Below are positions 1 to 9,740 of a stretch of 24,351 nucleotides of DNA, piece after piece (the stretch's first letter is position 1; each line of letters begins with the position of its first letter). The translations under genes and the position numbers were made by a program. Below the pieces are notes generated by a model. That model made no database searches. It was not told the DNA's origin and was given only the letters and a program-made list of their open reading frames with translations. Origin of the DNA: Pleurotus ostreatus/Saccharomyces cerevisiae fusant (Eukaryota > Opisthokonta); contig JAMQCK010000412.1 in assembly GCA_024196135.1 (NCBI GenBank), forward strand, positions 1-24,351, read 5' to 3'.

Positions 1-530
1 ACACGTCGGGCAGACTGGACTTTTTGCGCCGAAAAAAGCAAGGGAAAAAGCGTGTAAAAAGGCGAAGAAAGAAGTATGCAAAAAGAGGACATTTTTTGGC
101 CTGAAAAGATGGCCTTTTTCCATGGAAAAAGGAGGACGAAAAGGCTGTTTTCTCAGACGGAGAAAGATCACTTTTTTCCGGGGAAAAAGCCACTTTTTCA
201 CGTGCTTTTTCACGTGGCTTTTCCCGCTGAAAAAAGTCACTTTTTTCGCGGGGTCGCACATAGTTCGCACACAGGTCGCACATTAGACACGTGTGTACTT
301 TTTTACGCGGAAAAAAGACTCTTCTTTACGGTGAAAAAAAGCACTTTTTTGCCCGTCTTTTTAGGCGGGAAAAAGCGTCGTCTTTACGCCGGAAAAGACC
401 GTCTTTTGAGTCGCTTTTTTGGTCTCCTTTTTACGCGGAAGAATCTGTCCTTTTTACTAGCGGAAAATACATATTATTCTGCTCTTTTTCCTCCGCTTTT
501 TTCGCGTCTTTTTTCCTCACTTTTTTCGAC
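1..530. repeat. Field of short T-tract / A-tract mini-palindromes
   Basis: The stretch is made almost entirely of runs of 4-7 T or A separated by short GC-rich spacers, arranged so that T-tracts face A-tracts. The core TTTACGCGGAA or TTTACGCCGGAA recurs at about 302-312, 383-394 and 430-440, and degenerate versions fill the gaps at roughly 20-25 bp intervals. A perfect 20-bp palindrome lies at 113-132 and a near-palindrome at 171-189. The open frames crossing it are rich in F, K and L because of the tracts and do not look like protein. It ends about 270 bp before the SREBP start codon, so it may overlap the distal promoter. Its origin and function are unknown to me. Confidence 0.7.
193..293. 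promoter_or_regulatory. Three CACGTG E-boxes upstream of the SREBP gene
   Basis: CACGTG hexamers are at 199-204, 211-216 and 288-293. The first two lie in an exact 12-bp tandem duplication (193-204 and 205-216, CTTTTTCACGTG). CACGTG is a classical bHLH site, and the downstream gene encodes a bHLH factor of the SREBP class, which can bind E-boxes as well as sterol elements. Autoregulation is inferred only. The hexamers are about 500-600 bp from the ATG and sit inside a repetitive field, so they could be incidental. Confidence 0.35.
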
Positions 531-673
531 ATCAAAAGTTCGCCCTGCCCGACGTGCCATCTTGTGCATCTCCTGCATATTGACCCTCTCTCCTCATCGT
601 CGCTGAATTTACTCAGAGCCCTTATTCGAGCCAAAATGCTGTTCGGACCTCGGCCCGAGACGAAAATTCAATT

Positions 674-678
674 ATTGG
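674..678 (-). promoter_or_regulatory. CCAAT box (reverse orientation) of the SREBP gene
   Basis: ATTGG, the complement of CCAAT, lies about 130 bp upstream of the SREBP start codon. It is followed by a pyrimidine-rich leader (about 746-800) like those seen before fungal start codons. CCAAT boxes bound by the HAP complex are common in fungal core promoters. The assignment rests only on motif and position. Confidence 0.35.
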
Positions 679-803
679 TTGGGGGCCCGCGGCGCGTCGG
701 CTGACTGCGAAAGTGGCCTGATCCTTGGGCGTTTAATTGAGGACGTTCCACGCTTGCTCCCTGCCGCCATCTTGCTCTCTCCGTCCGCTCCTTATCTACC
801 GTG

Positions 804-3800
804 ATGGATCCTAATCAGCCAGAGAGCTCTGGGTCGCCCCACGCCAGCGAGCCCAGCTTTTCCCCCGACGATATCATGGACTTTCGTCTTGACCCCTCCG
901 ACCCCCTCAGCTACCTCCTCGACCACAGCGGACGCGAGGATTCTTCGGCGGAGGGCTCTTACAGCGGCTCCAACTCGAACGTGAGCGACTCCCCGCAGCA
1001 CTGGTCCGACATTTCCAGCATGTTACCGCCACCACCGGGCTTGGAGACGGGGGAAGGACAGGTCGACAAGTTCTACGACACGGACATGAACATGGATCTC
1101 GAGAACTTCTCTCTTGCCAATCTCCTGGACATGAACTTCGACCCCTCAACCATGTCGGTCGACCCGAGTTCCCTACACTTCAATCCTGCTGCGCCCTGCC
1201 CTGCGCCACCCAGCGTAGTGGACGCTTCCCCCTTCTCATTCTCCTTCCAGCCCCATAGCACTCCCGTAGAGTCGAGCACACCGGAGTCAGCACAACAGAG
1301 CGTCGACTCCTCTCCGTCTTCCTCGGGCGCCTCCCTCTCCCCTGTGATCGAGTCGCAGATGGTGTACCCCTCCAACAACGCGAACCTCCCTACTCCCCCT
1401 GCCCTCATGCCCCAGCCTCCTCCGCCTCAGCACCACAGCGACGACCCCAATATTGCGATGGCGCAGCGCGTTCTGCAGGCTGCCGGCGTCATGCACGCCG
1501 TTCCGATGTCTGCGCAGTATAACCATCGTGAGCATCATGTATCACGATCCTAGTCTCCTTGCCTAATACATTCGCTAGCTTCTCAGCAACCCGGCGCACA
1601 GACACCTCCCATTGCTCGCCTGACAGCTCATCCTCCTCCCTCCGTCGGCTGCTCATCGGCTTCGTCAACTCCCCCACCGCAGACGCCGCCCGCTTCAGGC
1701 GTGCAGGCCGGTTCAGCGCCTTCCGGACGAACCAAGACCTCGCACACGACCATCGAGCGCCGCTACCGCACCAACCTCAACGCACGGATTCTGTCGCTGC
1801 GCAATGCTGTCCCCGCCCTGCGCTTCCTCGAGGACCGCGAGCCGCGGAAGCCCTCGATGACTACCCCGGTGAACGATGTGCCGAATACGAACCCGGTCAT
1901 CCTCGATGAGAAGGGTCTCGCCGACGGTGTCAAGCCCCCGAGGAAGCTTTCGAAAGCGAACGTCCTCCTTAAGGCGACGGAGTACATCCTCGTGCTTAAG
2001 CGCCGCGAGAAGCGTCTGTCGCGCGCGCAGGACTCGCTGAAGGCTCTGCTTGGTGGACTCGTCGGCGGGCAGGTGCTCGTCGAGGAGTGGGAGCGCGAGT
2101 GGCGCCGCATGTGGGGCGACATCCTTGACGACCCAAGCGAGGGCATCTACTCCGAGGCATCCCTCATCGGCCTCGGCATGGCGGAGGACGACGAGGACGA
2201 GGACAGCGGCGATGAGGAGACCGGCGGGAAGCGCAAGCGCGCCCGCGTCGAGGCCGCGCCCCGCGCGCGCAAGGAGAAGGCCGCCGCGTCCGCGCAGCCG
2301 CAGAGCACCATCGTCGTCAACGCGGACGGCAGCACGAGCGTCGTCGTCCCCGAGAAGCGCAAGCGCGGCCGCCCGCGCAAGAACCCGCTCCCGCCGCAGG
2401 TCGTCGAGGCGCAGACCGCGCCGCTGAAGACGGAGCCGGCGCCGACGCCGCGGGCGAGCGGGACGCAGCAGTTCTTGTTTGCGACCTTCGCGCTGTTCTC
2501 GTTCTTCAACAACGGCCCGCTGGCGAACTACACGATACCGAAGCAGCAGCATGCGCATAGCGGGGTGGTGCTTACTGCGCATCCGCTTTCTGCCACTGAT
2601 GTGCCGACACCGACGCCGACGTGGGTGCCGTCGACGCATGAGATGGTGCAGTACTTCCACTTGCTCGTGTCTGTACTCGTCTTCGTGTCGTTCTTCTGGC
2701 CTGCGATCTCAGCCTTCTTTGGCCGCAAGGCGTCGGTGGTTGCCCAGGGCGGCGACAAGCAAGTCCTGTCTGCAGCGCTCGAGCAATCGCAGCGCGGCAA
2801 AGAGGACGAGGCGCAGAACATCCGTGATGCGCTCGCGGGTGCGTCGGCGAAGGGTCTCTGTGACCTGCTGACTGGCTGGCTGCCGGGGCACGGGTACGAC
2901 CACGCGAAGCACAAGAAGAGCGGCAAGTTCGAGCAGCTCGGATTGGAGCAGCGTGCTTGGGTCCGCCTGGGTGAACTCGAGGTGCTTCGTGGTGAGTATT
3001 TCTCTTCTATGTCATTATCACCGTTGCTAACATAAACTGTAGGTGAGACGAATGTCTTCACCCGCCTCTCGACCTACGTACACATGCGCCTTCACCTCTC
3101 CTGGTTCACCGCCACCGCCGCCGACCTCTCGACTCTCGCCCTCATCCTCTACCCCATCGGCCGCACCATGGCTCGCCGGACGTGGCGCGCGGCGCTCAAG
3201 TCTCAGACCGACATGCCCGACCGCGCCGCCGGCCGCCGCCGCATGAGCGTCAGCGGCAACGCCATCGACGTCCAGGTCCGCGCGCACGAGCGCCTGGTGC
3301 TCGAGACGCTCGACGTCGACACCGCATACGAGAAGATCGCATGCGCCGGCGCCGGCCACAGCCGCCTCGCGCCCATCGGCGTCCTCGCCAGCATCCTTGC
3401 CAAGGAGCGCGTCAAGGCGCACCTCGCCGCCGCGTTCGTGCGCGCGGTGCTCGGGCCGGACGACGACGAGGAGGACGACACGCACGAGCTGCGGCGCACG
3501 GTCGACGCGTGCCGCAGCCTGGGCGGCGAGATGCGCGCGCTGGGCGACCTGCTCGAGCGCGTGGTCGAGGGCGACGGGGAGGGCGTGTGCGAGGAGAGCC
3601 TGCGGTGGACGGGGAGTGGGGCGGGCGCGGGGGATGTGGAGAAGGACATCCGCACGTTTTTGTCCGCGATCGCGCGCTACCGCCGGATCGCCGCGCTGGG
3701 CACGGCGGCGCGGTCGGATGAGTACGAGCTGCGGAAGGCGCTGGGGGATGTCGTCTTTGATGCTGCCATCGAGACGAGCCCGCGACTTGAGGAGGCGCGC

Positions 3801-3872
3801 GATCAGGTGGTGGAGATGCTGTGGAAGCAGCGGGCGAATGGGGGGAGGAGAGTGCGTTATGCGCAGGCGTGA
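804..3872 (+). CDS. SRE1: SREBP-family bHLH transcription factor, membrane-bound (Sre1-like)
   Basis: Predicted exons are 804-1527, 1579-2991 and 3043-3872 (two 51-bp introns, GTGAGC..CTAG and GTGAGT..GTAG), giving 988 residues. The N-terminus is acidic and Ser/Pro-rich, like an activation domain. The bHLH spans about 292-400. Its basic region has H297, E301 and R305 plus Y304, the tyrosine that marks SREBPs in place of the usual arginine. A loop of about 45 residues leads to helix 2 (KLSKANVLLKATEYI). An acidic patch (443-455), a basic NLS-like stretch (457-475) and an AT-hook-like KRKRGRPRKNP (501-511) follow. Two hydrophobic segments (about 540-552 and 597-622) flank a short, presumably lumenal loop with an N-glycosylation sequon at N558. 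The rest matches the fungal SREBP C-terminal region (DUF2014-type). Known fungal SREBPs sit in the ER membrane and release the bHLH part on sterol or oxygen depletion. The first ATG after the CT-rich leader is taken as start; the GTG just before it is ignored. Intron 1 is set by frame continuity into the bHLH. Confidence 0.92.
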
Positions 3873-6088
3873 TCTATTCTATGATCTTGTACGTGTGCGG
3901 GCGTATCTATCGCCGAGATTCTTGGCCGGCTCTCGTTATCTGACTTTGGCTTGCTTTCGCTTTCCATCTACAATACTAATGCCTTTGGTTAAATATGAAG
4001 AATACACCGTATGCTGAACGTTCGACGGTATACCTCAGTCAATGAGCTTCATTTGGCGCCACTGAGTGCTCGAGTCCGCCAACCAAAGCAAACAAAGCCT
4101 TCCAAATGGGGAATCATGGAGCCACGTGGGCGGTGGTCATAAAGTAGGAATTCTGTTCAATGGTCCATGCAATCGATCGTCTCGTTGTCCTGCAATAGCT
4201 ATGCATGCGTATTGAGCAGAAAAGAGCGTTGTTCATCGATGAACGCGCGTTGTGGGAAGGCAGGTCCAGGGTGAGCCGTCGCGTAGATTGCCTTCACGGT
4301 GACTGTGCCTAGGGCCTTGGGGTGGCGAAGCACATCGAGAGGGCGATACTCGATAGGCGCTACAAAGGGTTGGGCGGAAAAGTACCTGGAAAAGTACCAA
4401 AAATATGTGACTGGGGTGTCAGTCGCACGTCCGCACGAGCTCGACAACGGAAAGTTGGGCGAGGGGCAAGAAGGGGAGATATCAGGCTGAAGGCGCGTAC
4501 AACGACGATCCCGTCGTGTTCGGATTGACCAGAGGTGATCTCGGGCTGCTGAGAAGTGATGGTCGCAGGATGCGACGCCGGTTCGCCTGAGGAAGAGAGT
4601 AAAGTTGAGGGTTTTCCGAATGTACTCTCAGTAGATTGCGGAATGAACATGCGGTCGGTAACGTCGTGAGGAGGCAGCATGGTAGCGAGCGTCCCGTAGC
4701 TTCGTGATCGTCGAGAGCTGCATTGCTGCTTGCAAGCGATAGACTGACCGAGTGTCGTAGGCGACAGGAAAACATACCATCTAGATGGGTGCGCAACGGT
4801 GACTTTGATTTCACGAGCTTGAACAGCGCTTTGCGCGTGCGGAAGGCACGGGAATGTGATTCGGAGGGTGATTCGGAATAGAGGAAGGTTAATCACCGCA
4901 GGACAACGGAGGAAGGCAATAGACGCGTGCTCTTCGAGGGTAATCCGAAAAGAGCTGGTCGGTTGCGGAATGGGCAGCGGAGAAGAAGTTGCCTCAAATG
5001 TTGGCCATCTCGCGGACGTCAAGCGAGTGTCGCGGGCGTCAAGAGAGTAGAAGGACGCCAAGAGGCAACGCGCCAGACCTTAAGGCTGTAGTCGTAGTTT
5101 GTGCGGGGGTATAGCCCGTATTCGGAGTACCTGAGGCTTGGCGAATACAGGCAAGGTTTTGTAGGCGCATGCTTGAGGGGCGACCTTTGACGGAAATCCG
5201 AACTTGTGCCACTCCGCAATGGGCTGCCGTCGTCGACAAGGCGGCGAGAAGAGCGCGTACTGAGTCAGAGAGCGTGTTGAATACGATTAGAAAGCGCATC
5301 TATACGAATGCAGGGCGCGTTAGCTACGAATACCAGAGGGTGCGCTCCACCGGATGCCTTCTTGCGTGTGAAAGAAGAGCGTAGAAGAGACCGTGGTACG
5401 CTATGGCGCAACCGGCCTTGGAAGTGCTTGAGGAAACGCCTGGACGTTGGCGAGACCAGAGGTGCGTCGGCTAGCACTGTCGCTTATATAGCCAGCGAGA
5501 GTCGCGCCTCCCGGAGCTCGAAGGGGCGCTAAGCGCCAGCAAGGCATGCTTGGGTCAGAAGACAAGCCTGGGGACAGATCAGGAACAAGCGCCGGCGATA
5601 TCGGCCGCACCGGCCCGGCTCGCTGAAAGCCGGACCCCTTTCCGAATTCGGGAATTCTTTTGTTGACTTCATCCATGTTCCCTCCGTCTTGTTCCGTACT
5701 TCTATGTCGTCCTCCGCCTTCTTCCACTCACCGCCATGTTCCGGTGGCCGTTGTGAGGCGGACTTGGCGGGTTGCGAATTCCGAAGATAACTGCAGCACG
5801 GCCTGAGGGCCTCTGACGCGTGAGATCCCGGCCGTCGCTCGAGACCGCTTCTGGGCACATCCCCGACCAGTCCCCGCGAATTCGTAGTCCGGATACACCA
5901 TCAGTAAGAAATTCGTAGATGCGTCCCGGGCCTCTTAAAGGCGCGTCCGCCGCGCTCGCGGTGCCTCTGAAAGCCCCAAAGCAACTTGCGCATCTCCGAC
6001 GCCTGCGGATACGTTGAATACCCCAGGAACGACCAGCACTTATACCAGCAACCTATCATCATTGACGACTTGAGACGCGACCTCGAGT
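3873..6088. other. Intergenic spacer without a supported gene
   Basis: About 2.2 kb between the SREBP stop and the arrestin start. The longest open frames (for example 4360-5061 on the minus strand) are Arg/Ser-rich, match no family I recognise and have no promoter or splice support. It holds one short tandem repeat (5011-5070) and a 12-bp direct repeat near 4856-4879. The distal part presumably includes the SREBP 3' UTR and, near 5.4-6.1 kb, the arrestin promoter. I see no tRNA or mobile element in it. Confidence 0.6.
5011..5070. repeat. 20-bp tandem repeat, about 2.5-3 copies
   Basis: Units at 5011-5030 and 5031-5050 share CGCGG/GACGTCAAG-AGAGT-like sequence with about 15 of 20 positions equal. 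A third, more diverged unit (5051-5070) keeps the GGACG-CAAG core. It lies in the non-coding spacer. Confidence 0.6.
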
Positions 6089-9071
6089 ATGAAAGACAAG
6101 TCATCTGTTTCTATCCAGCTCGGTGAGCGCGCGGTGTATATGACAGAGGATGGCGGTAGTGCCTCCCCCGCCATGGTACGCGCCGAGCTGGTGATGCGCC
6201 TCGCGCGCCCGACACGCGTTACCTCCATTGACGTCACTCTATGTGGCACGTCCTATGTACACTGGCCCGAGGGTGAGCCCATCTAGCTTGTCATGGGACA
6301 TTGATTGAAGTAGTTATTCAGGCCACGGCACCCAAGCCGACCACAACGAGGTGCACATCGTTCACCGCGAAACGCGGACTCTCTTTGATGCCAGTGCCAT
6401 CGAAGATACTGACGACGACGATGACCTCCCACCACCTACCTACGTCGAGACCGAGACCGACTTTTCTCGGCCACATTCCGTACAATCGACCTCATCAACC
6501 TCCTCGTCTGATTTCTCCGCCATCATCAGCGCCGATGTTGACGATGAGATCACACATACACCCCCAGAAGTATATCGCACACTCTCGCGCACATCAGCCA
6601 TGTCTAATGCGCGCTCACCACCGTCTACTTCTTCCCGCCCAACTCGCCGACCTACTTCGTCGACTTCACATCGGGTCACCTCGCGATCCTTGTCGCGCTC
6701 CTCGAGTTCCTCTTCAGACCATCACACGCACAGTATTCTCCATCTCCTCTCCCCTTGGCGCGCATGGAAGTCGCACAAAGATACCTCCCATCCTCCCGAC
6801 GAGCCGCGGTTACCTGTGGTCTCGGTAACGGAAGACGAGCCCGAAGACCCTCATAGGAGGGCCACATATAAGGAGTTTGCTGCAGGTGAGGCGATCTACC
6901 ACGGTCAAGGGTGATCCAAATGCTGACCAGCTTGACAGGCACCTACACCTACCCCGTCGCCTTCAACCTTCCCGCAGGCGCACCACCGACACTGATGTGC
7001 TCCCGCGGCTCCCTTCGCTGGAAGCTCGTCGCCCGCGTCGAGCGTGCCGGCTCCATGTCGCACGCGCACGGCTTGTTGGACTTCCACGCGCATGATGGTG
7101 CGCAAGAGCGCGGTCGGGGAGTCGCGCGACATGGCACCGTTCATGAGCATTCGCCCTCTCCCTCTGGTCACTTCACGCACCCGCCCGAACCGCTCGTCGA
7201 CGCGTGCGAGGTGCGCGTGATTGCGTGTCCGCCCGCTGACGGGGCGGATATTGGGTGCGCGGTCGTGGAGAGGGAGTGGCCGTCGCACGGGGATGCGAGG
7301 TCTAGCAGGAGGAGCGGCGAAGGGGCGCGTGACGAGGCTAGCACTGCAAGTAATGCACCATCTGGCGATGCATCAGCCTCGTCGAGCGATGCACCAGCCT
7401 CACCGACCGATGCCCCTCGCCGCACGACCAGCGTACCTCCTCGACGAAGCGTCAGCGATACATATGCGCCCTCTCCGCGTCGCAGCACCAGCATCGCACC
7501 GCATATCAAACCTCAGCGCCCCTCGCGCCTGCACTACACGCTCACCGTGGGCACACGGAGCGTCAGCGCGGGCGGCCTCTTGCCGATCTCGCTCGTGCTG
7601 GTCCCGCTGGCCAGGGTGAATCTGCATCGGGTGACGGTTGTCATTGAAGGTGGGTAGAGATGTTTTATTTCCGCTGCTTCACCATCTTTTCCGATTGATA
7701 AAGCCTCATACTGACTCACCGCCCTCCCAGAACAAGTCGCCTACCTCTCCCACATGACCGACGTCGTCCGCGTCGACCCCGTCCTCCCCCTCGCGCTCAT
7801 GAAGTGCAGGAGCGGCGAGCGCGCGAAGGGCCTTAATGGCGAGGAGGTGCGGACGCTAAGCGGGGCCGAGGTCGTTGAGTTGCTCGAGGACGAGCAACCG
7901 CATGCGAAGGCGGCGGTGGCGCACTTTGCATCATCTTCGGCGGCTTCATCTCGGCCCTCATCATCGTCTCATGCCTCTCCCTCTAACTCGCACGCCGCTC
8001 CCTCTACCTCCCACTCACACGGCGCCCAGCCCACCACCTTCGACCCCCTTACCCACGACCCGCTCGTCATCCACGATCCTCTTTCCTCCAACCCCACCAC
8101 CTCGCCATCGCACTCCTCAATCCCCGCCCACCACCTCCCCTCCGCGCTGCACGAGCCCTGGGCGCTCACGACCGCCCTCCGCGTCCCCGCGCGCGGCCTG
8201 CGCCCCACGAACGAGAACCGGGCGGCGAATGTGCTGATCACGCACGCGCTGGCGGTGACGATGCGCGTGGGGGTGAGGCCGGGGGAGGAGGCTGCGAATC
8301 GCGCTGGGGTGGGGTCGGGAAGTCGCTCTGGAGAGACGGCGACTCACACTAGCGGGGCTGCTACATCCCCTTCGGCGGAGGGTGAACCCAGGGAAGGTGG
8401 TAGTGCTGGAAGGAGAAGCGGCGACCAATCGCCCCGCCGCTCCTCCGAAGCCGACGACCGGCGCCGCTCGGGCCTCTCCGCGGGCGTCAAGCTCGATGAG
8501 CCCGCGCAGGAGGAGAAGCTGTTCGACGTGACGATTCGGATGCCGGTGCATGTGTATTCGGTGAGTGGCGGTTTCTTTTGATTATTGTCCTTTTTCTTTT
8601 GTTTCCTTTGTTGTTTTTCATTTGGCGGGCGGCTCTTGGGCGTTGGCTTGAGGTCAAGGCGATGAATGCCATCGAGGCTGAGAATGCAGGGAGACGGACG
8701 GGCACCTACTTCACGGATTTACGGGTCTTGTGTCGGTAGCTCTGCCTGTCCGTCGGACTAGACTATATACAACCCTTCATTTCTTCTCCCTTTCGCCTTA
8801 AGCCATCCTCCGCCTTCCAAAATTTCCTTCCTACAAGTTTCTCCTCCCAACGCCTTTCACCCTTCTCAAAACCTTTCCCCCCTGCAAGTGCTGAACCTCC
8901 CTCCAGCCCCTCTGCACTCCCGACGCCCTCTGCCTGCCCCTGTACGAGGAAGAAGACTCGTGCTCGAGCCACTCCGATGACCATGACGACAACGAGCGAG
9001 TCGGGAGGGAACGAAGGCATATTCGCCGTGTCGCGGAAGCGGCGGCGGGAGTGGTGGTGCCGTGGATCTAG
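6089..9071 (+). CDS. Alpha-arrestin-like protein with PY motifs (Rsp5/Nedd4 adaptor type)
   Basis: Predicted exons are 6089-6272, 6322-6885, 6939-7649, 7731-8560 and 8907-9071, giving 817 residues. The N-terminal arrestin fold starts at once (VSIQLGERAVYM, then RPTRVTSIDVTLCGTSYVHWPEG-type strands). It is interrupted by a Ser/Thr- and Asp-rich insert of roughly 150 residues in exon 2. It resumes with the hallmark YTYPVAFNLPAGAPPT (about 251-266). The C-terminal arrestin domain shows ISLVLVPLARVNLHRVTVVIEEQ, then WALTTALRVPARGLRPTNEN and LFDVTIRMPVHVYS, with further low-complexity inserts between strands. PPTY lies at 99-102 and LPLY at 773-776, motifs through which fungal arrestins recruit Rsp5-type ubiquitin ligases. 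The known role of the family is ligand- or nutrient-induced ubiquitination and endocytosis of plasma-membrane transporters; the cargo here is unknown. The first three introns are 49, 53 and 81 bp, but the last is 346 bp. It was placed because its CTCCAG acceptor restores a family-like C-terminus (CTPDALCLPLYEEEDSC). If that splice is wrong, the protein ends soon after residue 763. Confidence 0.82.
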
Positions 9072-9196
9072 GTGATCTAGCGGTCTTATTGGAAGCGCAC
9101 GTCCGTTGGATGCCTTCGAAACCACTGCATGATGTCGGCGCATCGGCTCGCAGAACTGTATAATGTACTATACCCATACCATACTGTATCAGTATA

Positions 9197-9261
9197 CTGT
9201 GTCACACTGGGTGTTTGACGCTTTCCGCGAATCCGCGCAAACTCCCGGTGAACTCCCCTTC
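9197..9261 (+). repeat. Left terminal inverted repeat of the MITE
   Basis: It begins CTGTGTCACACTGGGTG and contains the internal palindrome-like TTCCGCGAATCCGCG. It differs from the right arm only at its 5th base (G versus A) and at one position near 9254 (T versus C). Confidence 0.9.
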
Positions 9262-9537
9262 AAAGTGGTCGATTTCGCCCGGGAAAAAGACCAGGTTATA
9301 TTTTTGACTTCCCTCGATCGAATGGTACCAATTTGAGCAGGCTTTGTGGGCGGAACGAGTGTAGCTGGCGGGAGACAACGTCGACACGTGGCCTGATGCC
9401 ATCAAGCTCAGTCCGGGGCTTCGTCCTCGCTTTTTCCCTCATTCCATTCCCATTTCCCGCCATAAAAGTACCACCATTCGAAAGCTAGACATCGAACACA
9501 CCCTTCTATCATTTTTCCGAAAGAAAAAGGCCTGACA

Positions 9538-9602
9538 GAAGGGGGGTTCACCGGGAGTTTGCGCGGATTCGCGGAAAGCGTCAAACACCCAGTGTGATAC
9601 AG
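9538..9602 (-). repeat. Right terminal inverted repeat of the MITE
   Basis: Reverse complement of the left arm with 63 of 65 matches. It ends on the plus strand with CACCCAGTGTGATACAG next to TA. Confidence 0.9.
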
Positions 9603-9740
9603 TACCAGGACCTGACTACTCTATACCATGTATACACAGGAATAATAATGACACGAACGGAGCTCCGTTGAACCTCTATTCTCATTTCTGCTCAGGAACA
9701 GCTATACAGATGCGAGAACGGAATCCGATCAGCCAAGGCA

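Larger units (their letters stand above)
9197..9602. mobile_element. MITE-like non-autonomous DNA transposon (406 bp, 65-bp TIRs)
   Basis: The first 65 bp (9197-9261) and the reverse complement of the last 65 bp (9538-9602) match at 63 of 65 positions and diverge outside. Both ends are bordered by TA (9195-9196 and 9603-9604), as expected for a TA target duplication of Tc1/mariner-type elements. A 2-bp duplication is weak evidence, though, and the superfamily is an inference. The roughly 276-bp interior has no plausible coding frame and carries a TATA-like ATAAAAG at 9462-9468. The element begins 125 bp after the arrestin stop codon, so it probably lies in or near that gene's 3' UTR. Confidence 0.85.

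Noticed and set aside
76..704. Overlapping plus-strand open frames in the tract field
   Set aside because: Composition (Phe, Lys, Ser, Leu) simply follows the T- and A-tracts; no domain, splice pattern or conserved motif.
1713..2660. 315-codon open frame on the minus strand
   Set aside because: It lies antisense to the SREBP coding exon, is Arg/Leu/Ala-rich as expected from a GC-rich complement and has no family motif.
4360..5061. 233-codon minus-strand open frame in the SREBP-arrestin spacer
   Set aside because: No recognisable domain and it crosses a 20-bp tandem repeat; no promoter or exon partner seen.
8562..8760. Alternative last arrestin exon using acceptors around 8664-8740
   Set aside because: These give short ends without the family C-terminal pattern; the acceptor at 8906 restores a continuous family-like sequence.
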